Notes: generated by a model from the sequence alone, not told the origin. Shown: positions 8,715 through 17,677, counted from the stretch's first letter. The stretch is DNA of 64,000 nucleotides from Laceyella tengchongensis (GCF_900182735.1 NZ_FXTU01000004.1:124001-188000), one strand, 5' to 3'. Program-made: numbers and translations.

Positions 8715-9179
8715 TTGTCCGATTCACCCAAAACACTCCACCTTTTGTTGTATGCCATTATCGGTTTAGCCGGCCTGGCGCTTGGCTTGCGGTTGTTTTT
8801 CGGAATTTACCAGGTGCATGGTGTCGGAATGGAACCGACACTGAAGAATAAAGAGTTTTGCCTGGTGGCGAACTATCCGCTGTCCCTGGAACAAGGGGAT
8901 CTGGTCGTGTTTCGTTCAAATTCGGGCAAACCGCTGGTTAGGCGGGTGATCGGCCTGCCTAAACAAAAAGTTGAGATCAAAGATAGCAAGGTCTATATCA
9001 ACGGGCAATTGGTGCGTGAGCCTTACGTGGCCCGAGCCAAAGGCATTATCGACACCGCGCCTGTCCAAATTCCCGAAGATGAGTATTATCTGTTGAGCGA
9101 CGACCGGCTGGACACGCTTGACAGCCGCCGACTGGGAACCATCCACGAGGATCAGTTGTTAGGCAAGATCATCTATTGA
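8715..9179 (+). CDS. Signal peptidase I-like protein lacking the catalytic dyad
   Basis: This 154-residue protein has an N-terminal membrane helix (about residues 8-28) and all type I signal peptidase boxes in order: GVGMEPTL, then GDLVVF, LVRRVIGLP, KVYINGQ and LLSDDRLDTLDSRRLG. In active enzymes the first box contains the nucleophile in SMxPTL; here that residue is Gly (codon GGA near 8828). The general-base Lys of the KRVIGLPGD box is Arg. It should therefore not cleave signal peptides by the Ser/Lys mechanism, much like the inactive S. aureus homologue SpsA. TTG 8715 follows AAAGGAAGGG. The intact frame argues against simple decay. Confidence 0.85.
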   Translation: MSDSPKTLHLLLYAIIGLAGLALGLRLFFGIYQVHGVGMEPTLKNKEFCLVANYPLSLEQGDLVVFRSNSGKPLVRRVIGLPKQKVEIKDSKVYINGQLVREPYVARAKGIIDTAPVQIPEDEYYLLSDDRLDTLDSRRLGTIHEDQLLGKIIY

Positions 9180-9204
9180 TTTTTGGCTTTTGTTCTTTTA
9201 TGCT
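9176..9204 (+). promoter_or_regulatory. Candidate sigma-A promoter for helD
   Basis: TTGATT and TATGCT are separated by 17 bp. The -35 overlaps the stop codon of the preceding gene, and a leader of about 120 nt with a terminator-like hairpin lies before helD. Confidence 0.5.
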
Positions 9205-9261
9205 ATATTTCCGATGATGTCTTTCGAGACACAAAATTGAAAACGGATACATCTATAGCAT

Positions 9262-9290
9262 AAGCACCTAGCGCAGAGCGGGTGCTTTTC
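9262..9290 (+). terminator. Hairpin with U-run in the helD leader (terminator or attenuator)
   Basis: AAGCACC and GGTGCTT pair around a 12-base loop and run into TTTTC. It lies after the candidate promoter at 9176-9204 and about 40 bases before the helD start, so it could end the upstream gene or act as an attenuator. Confidence 0.55.
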
Positions 9291-9328
9291 ACTGTCCTAA
9301 TAAGCAAAAGTGAAGGGGTGTGGTAGGG

Positions 9329-11452
9329 TTGAACGAGGCTTACGCACAGGAAGAAGCCCGGTTGCAAGTGATGCTGGAAAAAATCGAAAAGCAGCTGGTC
9401 GAGTTGGAGGGGATTCCGCGTTACCGAGGCAAGGACTTGGTGGAACAGGCGCTCGACAATCAACGGCAAAATCGGTTAAAACAATTGCGTATCGCCCGAA
9501 ATGAGCCTTATTTTGGAAGATTAGATTTTGCAGAGGACGGAAAAGACGAGCCGACACCGCTCTATATCGGCAAAGTCGGCGTGCAGGATGACAAGGAGAA
9601 CGCGCCGCTGGTCATTGATTGGCGGGCTCCTGTCGCCAGTCTATTTTATTCATTTACAGGAGAGACGGACCGCGCTGAGTACACCTCCCCTGAAGGAGTG
9701 ATTGAGGGGACGGTGTATTTGAAGCGAAATATCGCGATTCGCAAGCAACAGATTCAGCGGGTGGTTGACAGTTATGTGCGCGGGGAAAAGTCATCCGGGA
9801 TGGTGGATGAATTTTTGCTTTACCGTTTGGGTGAAAAGAAAGACAATCGCTTAAGGGATATCGTGTCCACGATCCAGCATGAACAAGACCAAATCATCCG
9901 CGCCGAACGCAACATCCCGCTCGTAATCCAAGGGGTGCCGGGGAGTGGTAAAACCACGGTCGCTTTGCACCGCTTGGCTTATTTGCTGTACCAGTATCAA
10001 GAACAGCTACGGGCGGAACGGTTTGTCATCTTTGCTCCCAACCGCATGTTTGTCGATTATATCTCGGACGTGTTGCCTGAATTGGGCGTGGGCGATGTGC
10101 AGCAATTCACCTTTGTCGATTGGGCCTATGACTTTTTTGACGACGAGCTGCCGCCTGTGGAAAAGGAATGGGCGGATGAATTCGCGATGGGGGGTACCGT
10201 CGATCAAGCGGATTTGGCCTGGTTCCGATATAAAGGAAGCCTTGCGTTTCATGATCGGATCGCGGCGTCTTTGACGGAGCTGGAAGCGACGTTTGTGCCG
10301 GAAAAGCCGTTTTCGCCTTGGGAAGGCAAGGTGTTGCCAGCGGAGGAGATCCGGCGTTGGTTTGCGGAAGAGTATCGGCATTATCCTCTCCTGAAGCGGA
10401 AAGAACGCGTATTTGCGAGATTGAAGCGCTGGTTGGAGATGGAGTTGAAAGAGTTGCGTGATATCGATCCGCGGGGGAAGATTCGCAAACAAGCCAACCA
10501 GCGGTTGCGCACCTATATGAAGGCATGGCCTCAACCGACTCCTTGGTCATGGTATCTGCGCCTAATCAGCACGAAGTCAGCCGAATTCGATGTTGCGCCA
10601 CCCGCGGCGTTTGTCCAAAAGTTGAAACGAAAGCGGATCGGCGTTACCGATTTGGCTCCTTTGCTGCACATCCATGTTGCGTTGCACGGGATTTCTAACG
10701 AAAATACGTTTGATCATGTGGTGATCGATGAGGCGCAAGATGTATCTCCTTATCAGCTGGCGGTGTTGCAACGGTTTTGCCAAAGCAACTCTTTCACCAT
10801 ATTGGGCGATCTGTTACAAAACATCCATGTCCATAAAGGGATTACTGAGTGGCGCGAATTGATGGACTTATTTGCAAAAGGCACGTGCCGGTATGTGCAA
10901 TTAAACAAGAGCTATCGTTCAACCATGGAAATCATTCAGTTTGCCAATGAGATTGTCCGGGATTATGCCAAAGGTGTGGCAGTGGCTACTCCTGTTTATC
11001 GAAGTGGGGACCCGGTGCGGATGTTGTCCGTGTCGGCGGCGGAGCGGAATGTGTTGTTGGCTCGGGAAGTGCAGGCCTTGATCGAGCGAGGGGTTGGCAC
11101 CGTGGCCGTGGTGACGCGGACAGAAGCGGAGAGTGAGAGAATAGCGGCCGAGTTGCGCGACCAAGGGGTGGAGGCGCATCTGATCACTTCTACACAGGCT
11201 GAATATCACGGGGGCATTTCGGTGATCCCTATTTATTTGACCAAGGGAATGGAGTTTGACGCCGTCATTTTGGTGGAAGTGGATGAGGGGCGCTATCCTG
11301 TAGATGAGCTCCATGCTAAACTGTTGTTCGTAGGTTGCACCCGGGCTTTGCATCATTTGGTGATGATGTCTTCTGAGCGCCATTCTCCGCTGTTGGAAAA
11401 AGCGGCGCGGCATGGGCTGGGTGAATTGGGCGGTGAGGAAGTGTTACGTTAG
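9329..11452 (+). CDS. helD: RNA polymerase recycling motor HelD (UvrD/Rep-like ATPase)
   Basis: This 707-residue superfamily 1 helicase-like ATPase has the HelD layout: an N-terminal charged coiled coil (about residues 1-60), a split motor domain with Walker A VPGSGKTTVALHRLAYLL near residue 210, and Walker B HVVIDEAQDVSP near 465. A motif III-type GDLLQNIH, YRSTMEI and a C-terminal GMEFDAVILVEVD/LFVGCTRA follow. HelD binds RNA polymerase, pulls nucleic acid out of the channel and recycles stalled enzyme; some homologues protect against rifamycins. TTG 9329 has GAAGGGG about 11 bases upstream; an in-frame GTG at 9320 is too close to that site. The next gene starts about 50 bases after the stop and may be co-transcribed. 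Confidence 0.9.
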   Translation: MNEAYAQEEARLQVMLEKIEKQLVELEGIPRYRGKDLVEQALDNQRQNRLKQLRIARNEPYFGRLDFAEDGKDEPTPLYIGKVGVQDDKENAPLVIDWRAPVASLFYSFTGETDRAEYTSPEGVIEGTVYLKRNIAIRKQQIQRVVDSYVRGEKSSGMVDEFLLYRLGEKKDNRLRDIVSTIQHEQDQIIRAERNIPLVIQGVPGSGKTTVALHRLAYLLYQYQEQLRAERFVIFAPNRMFVDYISDVLPELGVGDVQQFTFVDWAYDFFDDELPPVEKEWADEFAMGGTVDQADLAWFRYKGSLAFHDRIAASLTELEATFVPEKPFSPWEGKVLPAEEIRRWFAEEYRHYPLLKRKERVFARLKRWLEMELKELRDIDPRGKIRKQANQRLRTYMKAWPQPTPWSWYLRLISTKSAEFDVAPPAAFVQKLKRKRIGVTDLAPLLHIHVALHGISNENTFDHVVIDEAQDVSPYQLAVLQRFCQSNSFTILGDLLQNIHVHKGITEWRELMDLFAKGTCRYVQLNKSYRSTMEIIQFANEIVRDYAKGVAVATPVYRSGDPVRMLSVSAAERNVLLAREVQALIERGVGTVAVVTRTEAESERIAAELRDQGVEAHLITSTQAEYHGGISVIPIYLTKGMEFDAVILVEVDEGRYPVDELHAKLLFVGCTRALHHLVMMSSERHSPLLEKAARHGLGELGGEEVLR

Positions 11453-11505
11453 CGTGGATGCTTTTTCGTCGCCCGAAAAAACGCCAAAAAAAAGAGAGAA
11501 TATGG

Positions 11506-13545
11506 GTGACAACAATGAAGCTGAACGAATGTTTGAAACAACTGTATGACGAATTGGAAGAGTTGTCGATCACTTACGCCCCCCACCGAAAGGTTCAGGA
11601 AGAACATGAAATCCTCTTTGCCGATGAGTTCCCCATTCCGACAAATGGATTGATGTTAACCCATTGGGGAACGGAGGTCGGTTCAACAACCGAATTCGTG
11701 CGGGAACTCCCCTCGTTGGAATTACGGCGCCATTTACCGGTCAAACAGTTGCAATTTTTCTTTGCCGATCTCTCCCCGGACGCCTGTTTGGCCTTTGTCT
11801 TGTTTTATTGCCGCCATCAGGGAGTGGATGCGCAAGAGTTTCCGCTGGAGTGGCTGGATTACAGCATCCGTTGGGAAATGGGTGATGTGAAAACCACGGG
11901 GAAACCATTTGAATCTTGGGGTTGCTTACACAGTGCCTTGGCTTACGCTTCCTATGTGACGGAAGAACAGTTGCACGCGACCGGGGAGATGGCGGTGCGG
12001 ATCGATCCGGAGCATGTGCAACGTGGGTTGCTTTCCTGCCTTTATTTGGTCATTCTTTTGCTTCTGGAAGAGGTGGCGCCATATGAAGTGCCTGAGCTGG
12101 ATCACATCGAAGAATACAATGCGGCGATCACCCATTTGCGCCTGGAGTATCAAAAATATTTGCAAGGCTTGAAAAACGCGACGGTGACGCAGTTAGAGCT
12201 TCCAGTGATCCATGCGAACCGAACCGTGCTGGTCGATGCTTTTATCACTAGGGAGAACACGAACATCGGCTTGTTGAAATCCTTTCTGATTCATGATGAA
12301 GAACGGACTTGGCTCCAGTCAGGTTTCCAGTTTATCGCTATCTACCGTCCTGATCTAAAAGGGACGGGTCGAGACATGGTGATCCAAGTTGACCCCACGA
12401 TGAATCTCCATCTACAGGATTTGTGGCGAAAATTGGAAGAGATGGAGGATGAGCGCTGGGGCGGCGAGCGTCCCTGCGACCAACCGCTGGTTCCGGAGCG
12501 ATCACCGGCCAATCGCCCATGGATGGCTTCCAACGAAAACATGACCGCTTTATTCGCGCCGCGGCAGTTGGATGATGGCACCATGGGCTCCAAGTTGGAA
12601 TGGGCCGAGGTGGTCGGTGCAATATGGGAGTTGTACAACCCTGCTAACTCCATTAAGGTGAACCCTTATCTGGCCGATGGCTCCATCGGGGCTGCTTGCA
12701 ACATTTATGAGTGCGAACCTATTTATCACAACGGAAAAGTATTTATCGCCGCCAAGTGGAATTCATTGGGGAAACAACAAGTGTTTGTCAGTTCGCCGAC
12801 GATGCAGCGATATTTGGCGGTTTGCGCTTCAGGCACATACCAGAACCGGGTGCCACCCATCCATCCCTTGCCGCCGAAGCATTCATTTGATTTTATTGAA
12901 TTGCCGTGCGGCTATGCGCTCATTCATCCTGGTGGCATCTTGATCCTGGACGATTGGAACAGCGAACCGCTTGATTTTGCGCTTTATGCGGGAGAAGTGA
13001 AAAAACTGGTCGACAGGGTGAACACATTCCAACGCATCCGCGAAGAATGTGCGGAGGTGATGGAGTCGGTGGAGGAGCTGTTGCGGCAAAATCAAACCCT
13101 GTCCGGGAAGAAGTTGATGGAGCTGAATCGCTGGATTACCGTCAAGAAGGTGGAGATTCGCAACAAGATATTGGCGACGATGCCATCTTCCGTAGATTAT
13201 TACCTCGACCGATTCCGTGAGACAGTGAAGAAGAGATGGGGATTGGGCACGCAGCTTAATGAGTTGTACAACACGGTGTCCGAATTGGAGAACATCATCA
13301 AAAGCCACAGCGAATTGCGCGCCGGCCGGCTGATCAACTTAATTACGATTTTTGGGTTTCCCATGGCGTTGTTTAGCGGTTTGTTTGAAATCGTGTTCGA
13401 GGATTTGCCCAGTCCCAAATGGTGGGGGATTCATTGGGTTGGGTTAGGATTGTTCGTCATTCTGTCCGCAGTTAGTGTCCTGGCTTTGAATCGATATGTG
13501 CGAAAAGGTGTCAAACAGGAGAAACAATGGATGATGCGGCAGTGA
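11506..13545 (+). CDS. Unknown large protein with two C-terminal membrane helices
   Basis: This protein of about 679 residues is not recognised. Most of it is soluble, with acidic and aromatic-rich segments and no clear motif. A helical, likely coiled-coil stretch (about residues 500-605) precedes two membrane helices (LINLITIFGFPMALFSGLF and WVGLGLFVILSAVSVLAL) and a basic tail. That topology recalls CorA-type channels, but the CorA GMN signature is absent, so transport is not claimed. GTG 11506 follows GAGAGA by 6 bases; ATG 11515 and ATG 11458 are alternatives in the same frame. It follows helD closely on the same strand. Confidence 0.7.
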   Translation: MTTMKLNECLKQLYDELEELSITYAPHRKVQEEHEILFADEFPIPTNGLMLTHWGTEVGSTTEFVRELPSLELRRHLPVKQLQFFFADLSPDACLAFVLFYCRHQGVDAQEFPLEWLDYSIRWEMGDVKTTGKPFESWGCLHSALAYASYVTEEQLHATGEMAVRIDPEHVQRGLLSCLYLVILLLLEEVAPYEVPELDHIEEYNAAITHLRLEYQKYLQGLKNATVTQLELPVIHANRTVLVDAFITRENTNIGLLKSFLIHDEERTWLQSGFQFIAIYRPDLKGTGRDMVIQVDPTMNLHLQDLWRKLEEMEDERWGGERPCDQPLVPERSPANRPWMASNENMTALFAPRQLDDGTMGSKLEWAEVVGAIWELYNPANSIKVNPYLADGSIGAACNIYECEPIYHNGKVFIAAKWNSLGKQQVFVSSPTMQRYLAVCASGTYQNRVPPIHPLPPKHSFDFIELPCGYALIHPGGILILDDWNSEPLDFALYAGEVKKLVDRVNTFQRIREECAEVMESVEELLRQNQTLSGKKLMELNRWITVKKVEIRNKILATMPSSVDYYLDRFRETVKKRWGLGTQLNELYNTVSELENIIKSHSELRAGRLINLITIFGFPMALFSGLFEIVFEDLPSPKWWGIHWVGLGLFVILSAVSVLALNRYVRKGVKQEKQWMMRQ

Positions 13546-13681
13546 ACGGCTTGCCGGCTGTAGGATGCGTACATGCACTTGCGGCCGGCCGGGAGGTGAA
13601 AGGGGTGTTACCAATAATTATTCAGAATAATATGATAAAAATAAGCATAAAACCCTGCTCGATATAAATGAGGTGACTGTT

Positions 13682-14464
13682 GTGAACAAAGGCCGCCTGT
13701 TGCTGCTGGTGTTGATGACAACCCTTTTCTCACTCCTGTCGACCACTTCTCCGACATTTGCCGCTACCACCTGGCGCTACACTGCTTTGGGTGATTCGCT
13801 TGGCACCGGTTTTGGTTCTTGGTATGGGTATGTGTATCGCTACCGGGATTATATCGCAGCTGATACGGGAAATGATGTTTTGTTGACGAATCAGAGTGTA
13901 AATGGCTGGACGAGCGCCGATTTGGCCAACGCGTTACAAACGGATGCAGATCTGCGCAATGCGGTTGCCAGCGCCCAAGTGGTCACATGGAATATCGGCG
14001 GCAATGATCTGCTTGGCGCGCGCAACCGCTATATCAGAGGGACGTGCGGGGGCGTTGACCAAGAGGACTGCCTGCGCCAAGCTGTTGTTCATTTCAAGCG
14101 GAATTGGGATCAGATCGTCGACAGCATCCAAGGCTTGCGCGCTGGGCAACCAACCTTGTACCGGACGATGGATGTGTACAATCCCTTTGTCGATGAAGAC
14201 AAGCATGCCCTCGGCGCAGACCGAAGCAAAACCCGGTTTGAAATATTGAAGCCTTGTCTCGATGAGATCAACCGCCATATTCACGAGCGGCAAACCAAGG
14301 GGTATGACGTAGCTAAGGTTTACGATGCCTTTAATGGCCCGAATCATGATCAAGACCCAGGTGCCAAAGGATTGCTTTTTTGGGATGGTGTCCACCCCAA
14401 TGACCAGGGGCAACGGCTGATTGCTGAGGCATTTCGCAAATTGGGTTATGCATCGCTTCATTGA
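13682..14464 (+). CDS. Secreted SGNH/GDSL-type esterase
   Basis: This 260-residue protein begins with a signal peptide (KGRLLLLVLMTTLFSLL... cleaved after SPTFA). The mature part shows the SGNH blocks: YTALGDSLGTG (block I nucleophile Ser), NQSVNGW (block II Gly region), NIGGNDLLG (block III Asn) and DGVHPNDQGQ (block V Asp and His). Such enzymes hydrolyse lipid or carbohydrate esters outside the cell. Two Cys pairs in the mature region may form disulfides. GTG 13682 has GAGGTGA 5 bases upstream. A terminator follows, so it is probably a single-gene unit. Confidence 0.88.
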   Translation: MNKGRLLLLVLMTTLFSLLSTTSPTFAATTWRYTALGDSLGTGFGSWYGYVYRYRDYIAADTGNDVLLTNQSVNGWTSADLANALQTDADLRNAVASAQVVTWNIGGNDLLGARNRYIRGTCGGVDQEDCLRQAVVHFKRNWDQIVDSIQGLRAGQPTLYRTMDVYNPFVDEDKHALGADRSKTRFEILKPCLDEINRHIHERQTKGYDVAKVYDAFNGPNHDQDPGAKGLLFWDGVHPNDQGQRLIAEAFRKLGYASLH

Positions 14465-14483
14465 CGTTGATCGCAAGAGGAAG

Positions 14484-14527
14484 TGTTTCTGGTAAGCGGC
14501 ATGTAGCGCGCGCCGGAAACATTTTTT
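14484..14527 (+). terminator. Intrinsic terminator after the SGNH esterase gene
   Basis: TGTTTCTGG pairs with CCGGAAACA (one G-U) around a 20-base loop and is followed by six T residues. Confidence 0.65.
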
Positions 14528-14680
14528 CGTGTTACCTGCTTCAAAAGGTGATGTTCAGCGTTAAATCGTTCCTAATTTGACTTGTATTTTACAAAATTAA
14601 GATTTTTAATCAGTGCAGGTTTAGTATAATAGAATCGTTGAAAGGTATTTATTCATTTTTTTATAGGGGGAGATTGGGCT

Positions 14681-15307
14681 GTGAGTCAATTTGAACATGA
14701 AAACCAAGAGGCAGAAGCACAAGGAAATGGGCAAGTGCTGGACTTTCATGAAGAGAAGGAACGCCTGCGCCAGGATGAAGGCATTAAATGGATGATCAAA
14801 GCCGCCGAAGCGGGGGATGTATGGTCCATGGCGGAGTTGGCATACCTGCTTTTGACAGGAAACAAGGTGCGGCAAAACCTGGTTGAGGGTGAAAAGTGGT
14901 TGCGCAGAGCGGCCGAGGCCAATGACAAGTGGGCGATGATGGAGCTTGGATACCGGTTGATCGTAGGAGAAGGATTGGCTCAGGATGCAGTCGAAGGGGA
15001 GAAGTGGCTACGACTGTCGGCTGAAGCCAATTATCCGGTGGCCATGCGCATCTTGGGTTACCGCTTGTTGGAAGGTGACGGTTTGGAGCAAGACTTGGAA
15101 GAAGGGGAAGTCTGGATTCGCAGAGCAGCTGAGGCGGCTGAGCCAATTGCGATGCGGATTCTGGGTTACCGTCTGCTCAATGGCATCACCTTCCCGCAAA
15201 ACATCGAAGAAGGTGAGCTTTGGTTGCAAAAAGCGGCTGAAGCGGGTGAAGTGGTGGCCATGCGTGAGTGGGGCAATTACTTGATCAACGGAGTCTCCAA
15301 AAAGTAA
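14681..15307 (+). CDS. Sel1-repeat protein A
   Basis: This 208-residue protein is almost entirely Sel1-like (TPR-related) repeats of 36 residues with the core A..G...AM..LG..L..G......D...G..WL..AA. Five repeats start near residue 40, after a short acidic, Gln/Glu-rich N-terminus. Sel1 arrays are protein-binding scaffolds; no enzymatic domain is present and there is no signal peptide. GTG 14681 has AGGGGGA 9 bases upstream, and a TATAAT lies at 14625. Its repeats align one-for-one with those of the larger Sel1 protein at 16355, showing a gene duplication with a thioesterase gene now between them. Confidence 0.88.
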   Translation: MSQFEHENQEAEAQGNGQVLDFHEEKERLRQDEGIKWMIKAAEAGDVWSMAELAYLLLTGNKVRQNLVEGEKWLRRAAEANDKWAMMELGYRLIVGEGLAQDAVEGEKWLRLSAEANYPVAMRILGYRLLEGDGLEQDLEEGEVWIRRAAEAAEPIAMRILGYRLLNGITFPQNIEEGELWLQKAAEAGEVVAMREWGNYLINGVSKK

Positions 15308-15465
15308 CCGCAACCATCACGCCCTGCAAGAAGAACGGTCTGACATAGCAAGGGAGTGGGGGCGTTGGTCGCCACTCCTCCGGATTCGCAGCCAGTCGAT
15401 GCAAAAGCCCTTCATGGGGCAAGCAAGGTTTGAAATCGCGTTTACATAGAATGGAGAGTGTCGGG

Positions 15466-16212
15466 ATGACTACCAAAACAAATCAGGTGTTGATGTACCG
15501 CAAGCCGAATCCGCAAGCGGAGATGCGTCTGTTTTGCTTTCCATACGCAGGGGGCAGCGCCTCGATTTTCACCCAATGGCAAGCTCGGTTTTCCAAACGG
15601 ATCGAGGTGTGTCCGGTTCAGTTGCCGGGCCGTGAAAATCGCCTGTTGGAAGAGCCGGTGTCCTCGATTGAGCGGCTGGTGCCGCAACTGGCTGATGAAT
15701 TGGAGCCCTTTCTGGACCAACCCTTTCTTATTTTTGGACATAGCATGGGAGCGTTGATCGGGTTTGAGCTGGCTCGGGAATTGCGTAGGCGGAACCGTCC
15801 GTTGCCGCAGAAGTTAATTGTTTCTGCCAAACAGGCGCCGCACATCCCCCGGAGCAAACCACTCGGATATGACTCTTCCGACGAGGAATTGATCGATCAG
15901 TTGCGTGAATTGAATGGTACTCCGGAAGAAGTATTAGCGAACCGGGAGCTGATGGAATTGATCCTTCCCATCATTCGAGCCGATTTTGCGTTGGTGGATC
16001 GCTACGTTTACCGCCAAGAGGAGCCGTTGACCTGCCCCATTTTGGCGTTTGGCGGAATCGAGGACCCTGATGTGAAACAGGATGAGTTGGCGGCATGGCA
16101 ACAGATGACAGCGGGCGGCTTTTTCATGCAGCAGTTTGCAGGGGGCCACTTTTATTTGTTTCAAGAAAATACGGACGCTTTGGAACAGATTGTGGCAGCA
16201 GTGGAGAAGTAG
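15466..16212 (+). CDS. Type II thioesterase (GrsT-like alpha/beta hydrolase)
   Basis: This 248-residue protein has the stand-alone thioesterase pattern: LFCFPYAGGSA, VQLPGRENR, the nucleophile elbow FGHSMGA, a catalytic Asp in FGGIEDPDV and the late His in GGHFYLF. Such enzymes release mis-primed acyl groups from the carrier proteins of non-ribosomal peptide or polyketide synthases. No such synthase lies in this window, so the partner is unknown. ATG 15466 follows GGAGAG by 7 bases. It sits between two Sel1 genes, with about 160 bp upstream and a terminator downstream, so it may be its own unit. Confidence 0.9.
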   Translation: MTTKTNQVLMYRKPNPQAEMRLFCFPYAGGSASIFTQWQARFSKRIEVCPVQLPGRENRLLEEPVSSIERLVPQLADELEPFLDQPFLIFGHSMGALIGFELARELRRRNRPLPQKLIVSAKQAPHIPRSKPLGYDSSDEELIDQLRELNGTPEEVLANRELMELILPIIRADFALVDRYVYRQEEPLTCPILAFGGIEDPDVKQDELAAWQQMTAGGFFMQQFAGGHFYLFQENTDALEQIVAAVEK

Positions 16213-16229
16213 CCGTGCGCTGTGGCCAG

Positions 16230-16272
16230 ACCCGGCATTCGCCCATCATGGGAATGCCGGGTTATTCGTTTT
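16230..16272 (+). terminator. Intrinsic terminator after the thioesterase gene
   Basis: ACCCGGCATTC and GAATGCCGGGT form an 11-bp perfect stem around an 11-base loop, followed by TATTCGTTTT. Confidence 0.75.
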
Positions 16273-16354
16273 ATACGAACTGATGAATTATTCATGATAT
16301 TGTATAAATATAAGGATATACTTCATGCATGATCAATCCGATAAGGAGAGTTTG

Positions 16355-17593
16355 ATGGTGAGCAAGCATGGATTGTTTTCTTTTTTAGCGGATGTATCGG
16401 TCGATTTGGTGAGCTTAGGTGAACAGTTAGAACGGAATCTTTTTGACGATCCCCACGCATCGTTGGCCAAAGCGAGGGTGTTCGGCGAAGAATTGGCCAA
16501 GCTCATCGCCGCCAAGGAAGGGCGAACCAGGCTAGTTTCCGCCACCCAATACGAAAGGCTGAAAGCGTTGGCGCAACAAGGGGCGATCACCGAAGAGATG
16601 CGGAGCCATTTTGATTTTGTGCGGACAGAAGGGAATAAGGCAGTTCACAATCCTAAATACGAGAGCATTGAACAGGCTTTGCGCGCACACCGCATCCTAT
16701 ATGAATTAAGCGTATGGTTTATGAAACAGTACGTAAACCCGTCATTCATGCATGAGGGGTATGTTCATCCTCGCCCGTCGTGGCCGGAAAGCGTCAGTCT
16801 GGATCGAATTGAAGAGATCTTGGAAAAGGCGCTGGAGAAGAAATTGAAACAGGTCATGTCTACCGACCCCGGAGCGACCGGCACCATGGAACAGGAGTCG
16901 GCGATTGCAGGCCAAGCAAACCCGGCGGAGAACAAAGACAAAGTCGCAGAAGGAATGAAATGGCTGGCTAAGGCGGCAGAGGCGGGGGATGTGTGGTCGA
17001 TGGCGGAGTTGGCCTATCGGAAATTGACGGGCAAGCAAGTGAAGCAAGATGTGGTCGAAGGGGAGAAGTGGCTTAGAAAAGCGTCGCAAGCGGGTGACAG
17101 TTGGTCGATGATGGAGTTGGGCTATCGCTTGTTAGTCGGGGATGGGTTGCGTCAGGATGCGGTTGAAGGGGAGATGTGGTTACGCCGGTCGACAGAAGCG
17201 GAATATCCAGAAGCGATGCGGATTTTGGGTTACCGCTTGCTGGAAGGGGACGGCCTCCAGCGAAACGAGGCGGAGGGAAAACGGTGGATTCAGCAGGCGG
17301 CGGAGAAAGAAGAGCCGATTGCTATGCGCATTTTAGGCTACCGCTTGTTGCACGGCGTCGGGTATGAGCGGGATCAGGCGCAGGGGGAGTTCTGGCTCCG
17401 TAAAGCGGCGGAAGCGGGTGAGGTGATCGCGATGCGGGAATATGGGTACGCGCTGATCGAAGGAAAGGTCATGGCGCAAGACATTGCCGCGGGGGAAAGA
17501 TGGTTGACCAAAGCAGCGGAGGCAGGGGATGCCGAAGCCGGACAATGGTTGAAAAAGAAAAAAGGTGGCCTTTGGAATCTGTTCAGGTTATGA
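16355..17593 (+). CDS. DUF4145-like (HEPN-type) domain fused to Sel1 repeats (protein B)
   Basis: This protein of 412 residues has two parts. Residues about 1-130 are helical and resemble DUF4145, a HEPN-related domain seen at the N-terminus of some type I restriction subunits. The pattern is ARVFGEELAKLI...YERLKALAQQGAI, then FVRTEGNKAVHNP, matching the R..GN.A.H core. A linker (about 145-195) leads to six or more Sel1 repeats of 36 residues, nearly co-linear with Sel1 protein A. ATG 16355 was chosen because AAGGAG lies 6 bases upstream; an in-frame ATG at 16325 lacks a ribosome site. The domain assignment is from pattern only, and nuclease activity is not claimed. Confidence 0.82.
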   Translation: MVSKHGLFSFLADVSVDLVSLGEQLERNLFDDPHASLAKARVFGEELAKLIAAKEGRTRLVSATQYERLKALAQQGAITEEMRSHFDFVRTEGNKAVHNPKYESIEQALRAHRILYELSVWFMKQYVNPSFMHEGYVHPRPSWPESVSLDRIEEILEKALEKKLKQVMSTDPGATGTMEQESAIAGQANPAENKDKVAEGMKWLAKAAEAGDVWSMAELAYRKLTGKQVKQDVVEGEKWLRKASQAGDSWSMMELGYRLLVGDGLRQDAVEGEMWLRRSTEAEYPEAMRILGYRLLEGDGLQRNEAEGKRWIQQAAEKEEPIAMRILGYRLLHGVGYERDQAQGEFWLRKAAEAGEVIAMREYGYALIEGKVMAQDIAAGERWLTKAAEAGDAEAGQWLKKKKGGLWNLFRL

Positions 17594-17632
17594 GAAAAAG
17601 CCGAGTCATGGAAGGAAATCCACGACTCGGCT
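17592..17632 (-). terminator. Terminator of the DinB gene (minus strand)
   Basis: AGCCGAGTC...GACTCGGCT is a 13-bp stem with one G-U. The T-run lies on the minus strand (GGCTTTTTCTC), overlapping the stop of the Sel1 gene, so it serves the minus-strand gene. Confidence 0.7.
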
Positions 17633-17677
17633 GAATAGCGATGGCACGCGCCAAGGTTGATCCCTTTACGCACACCC

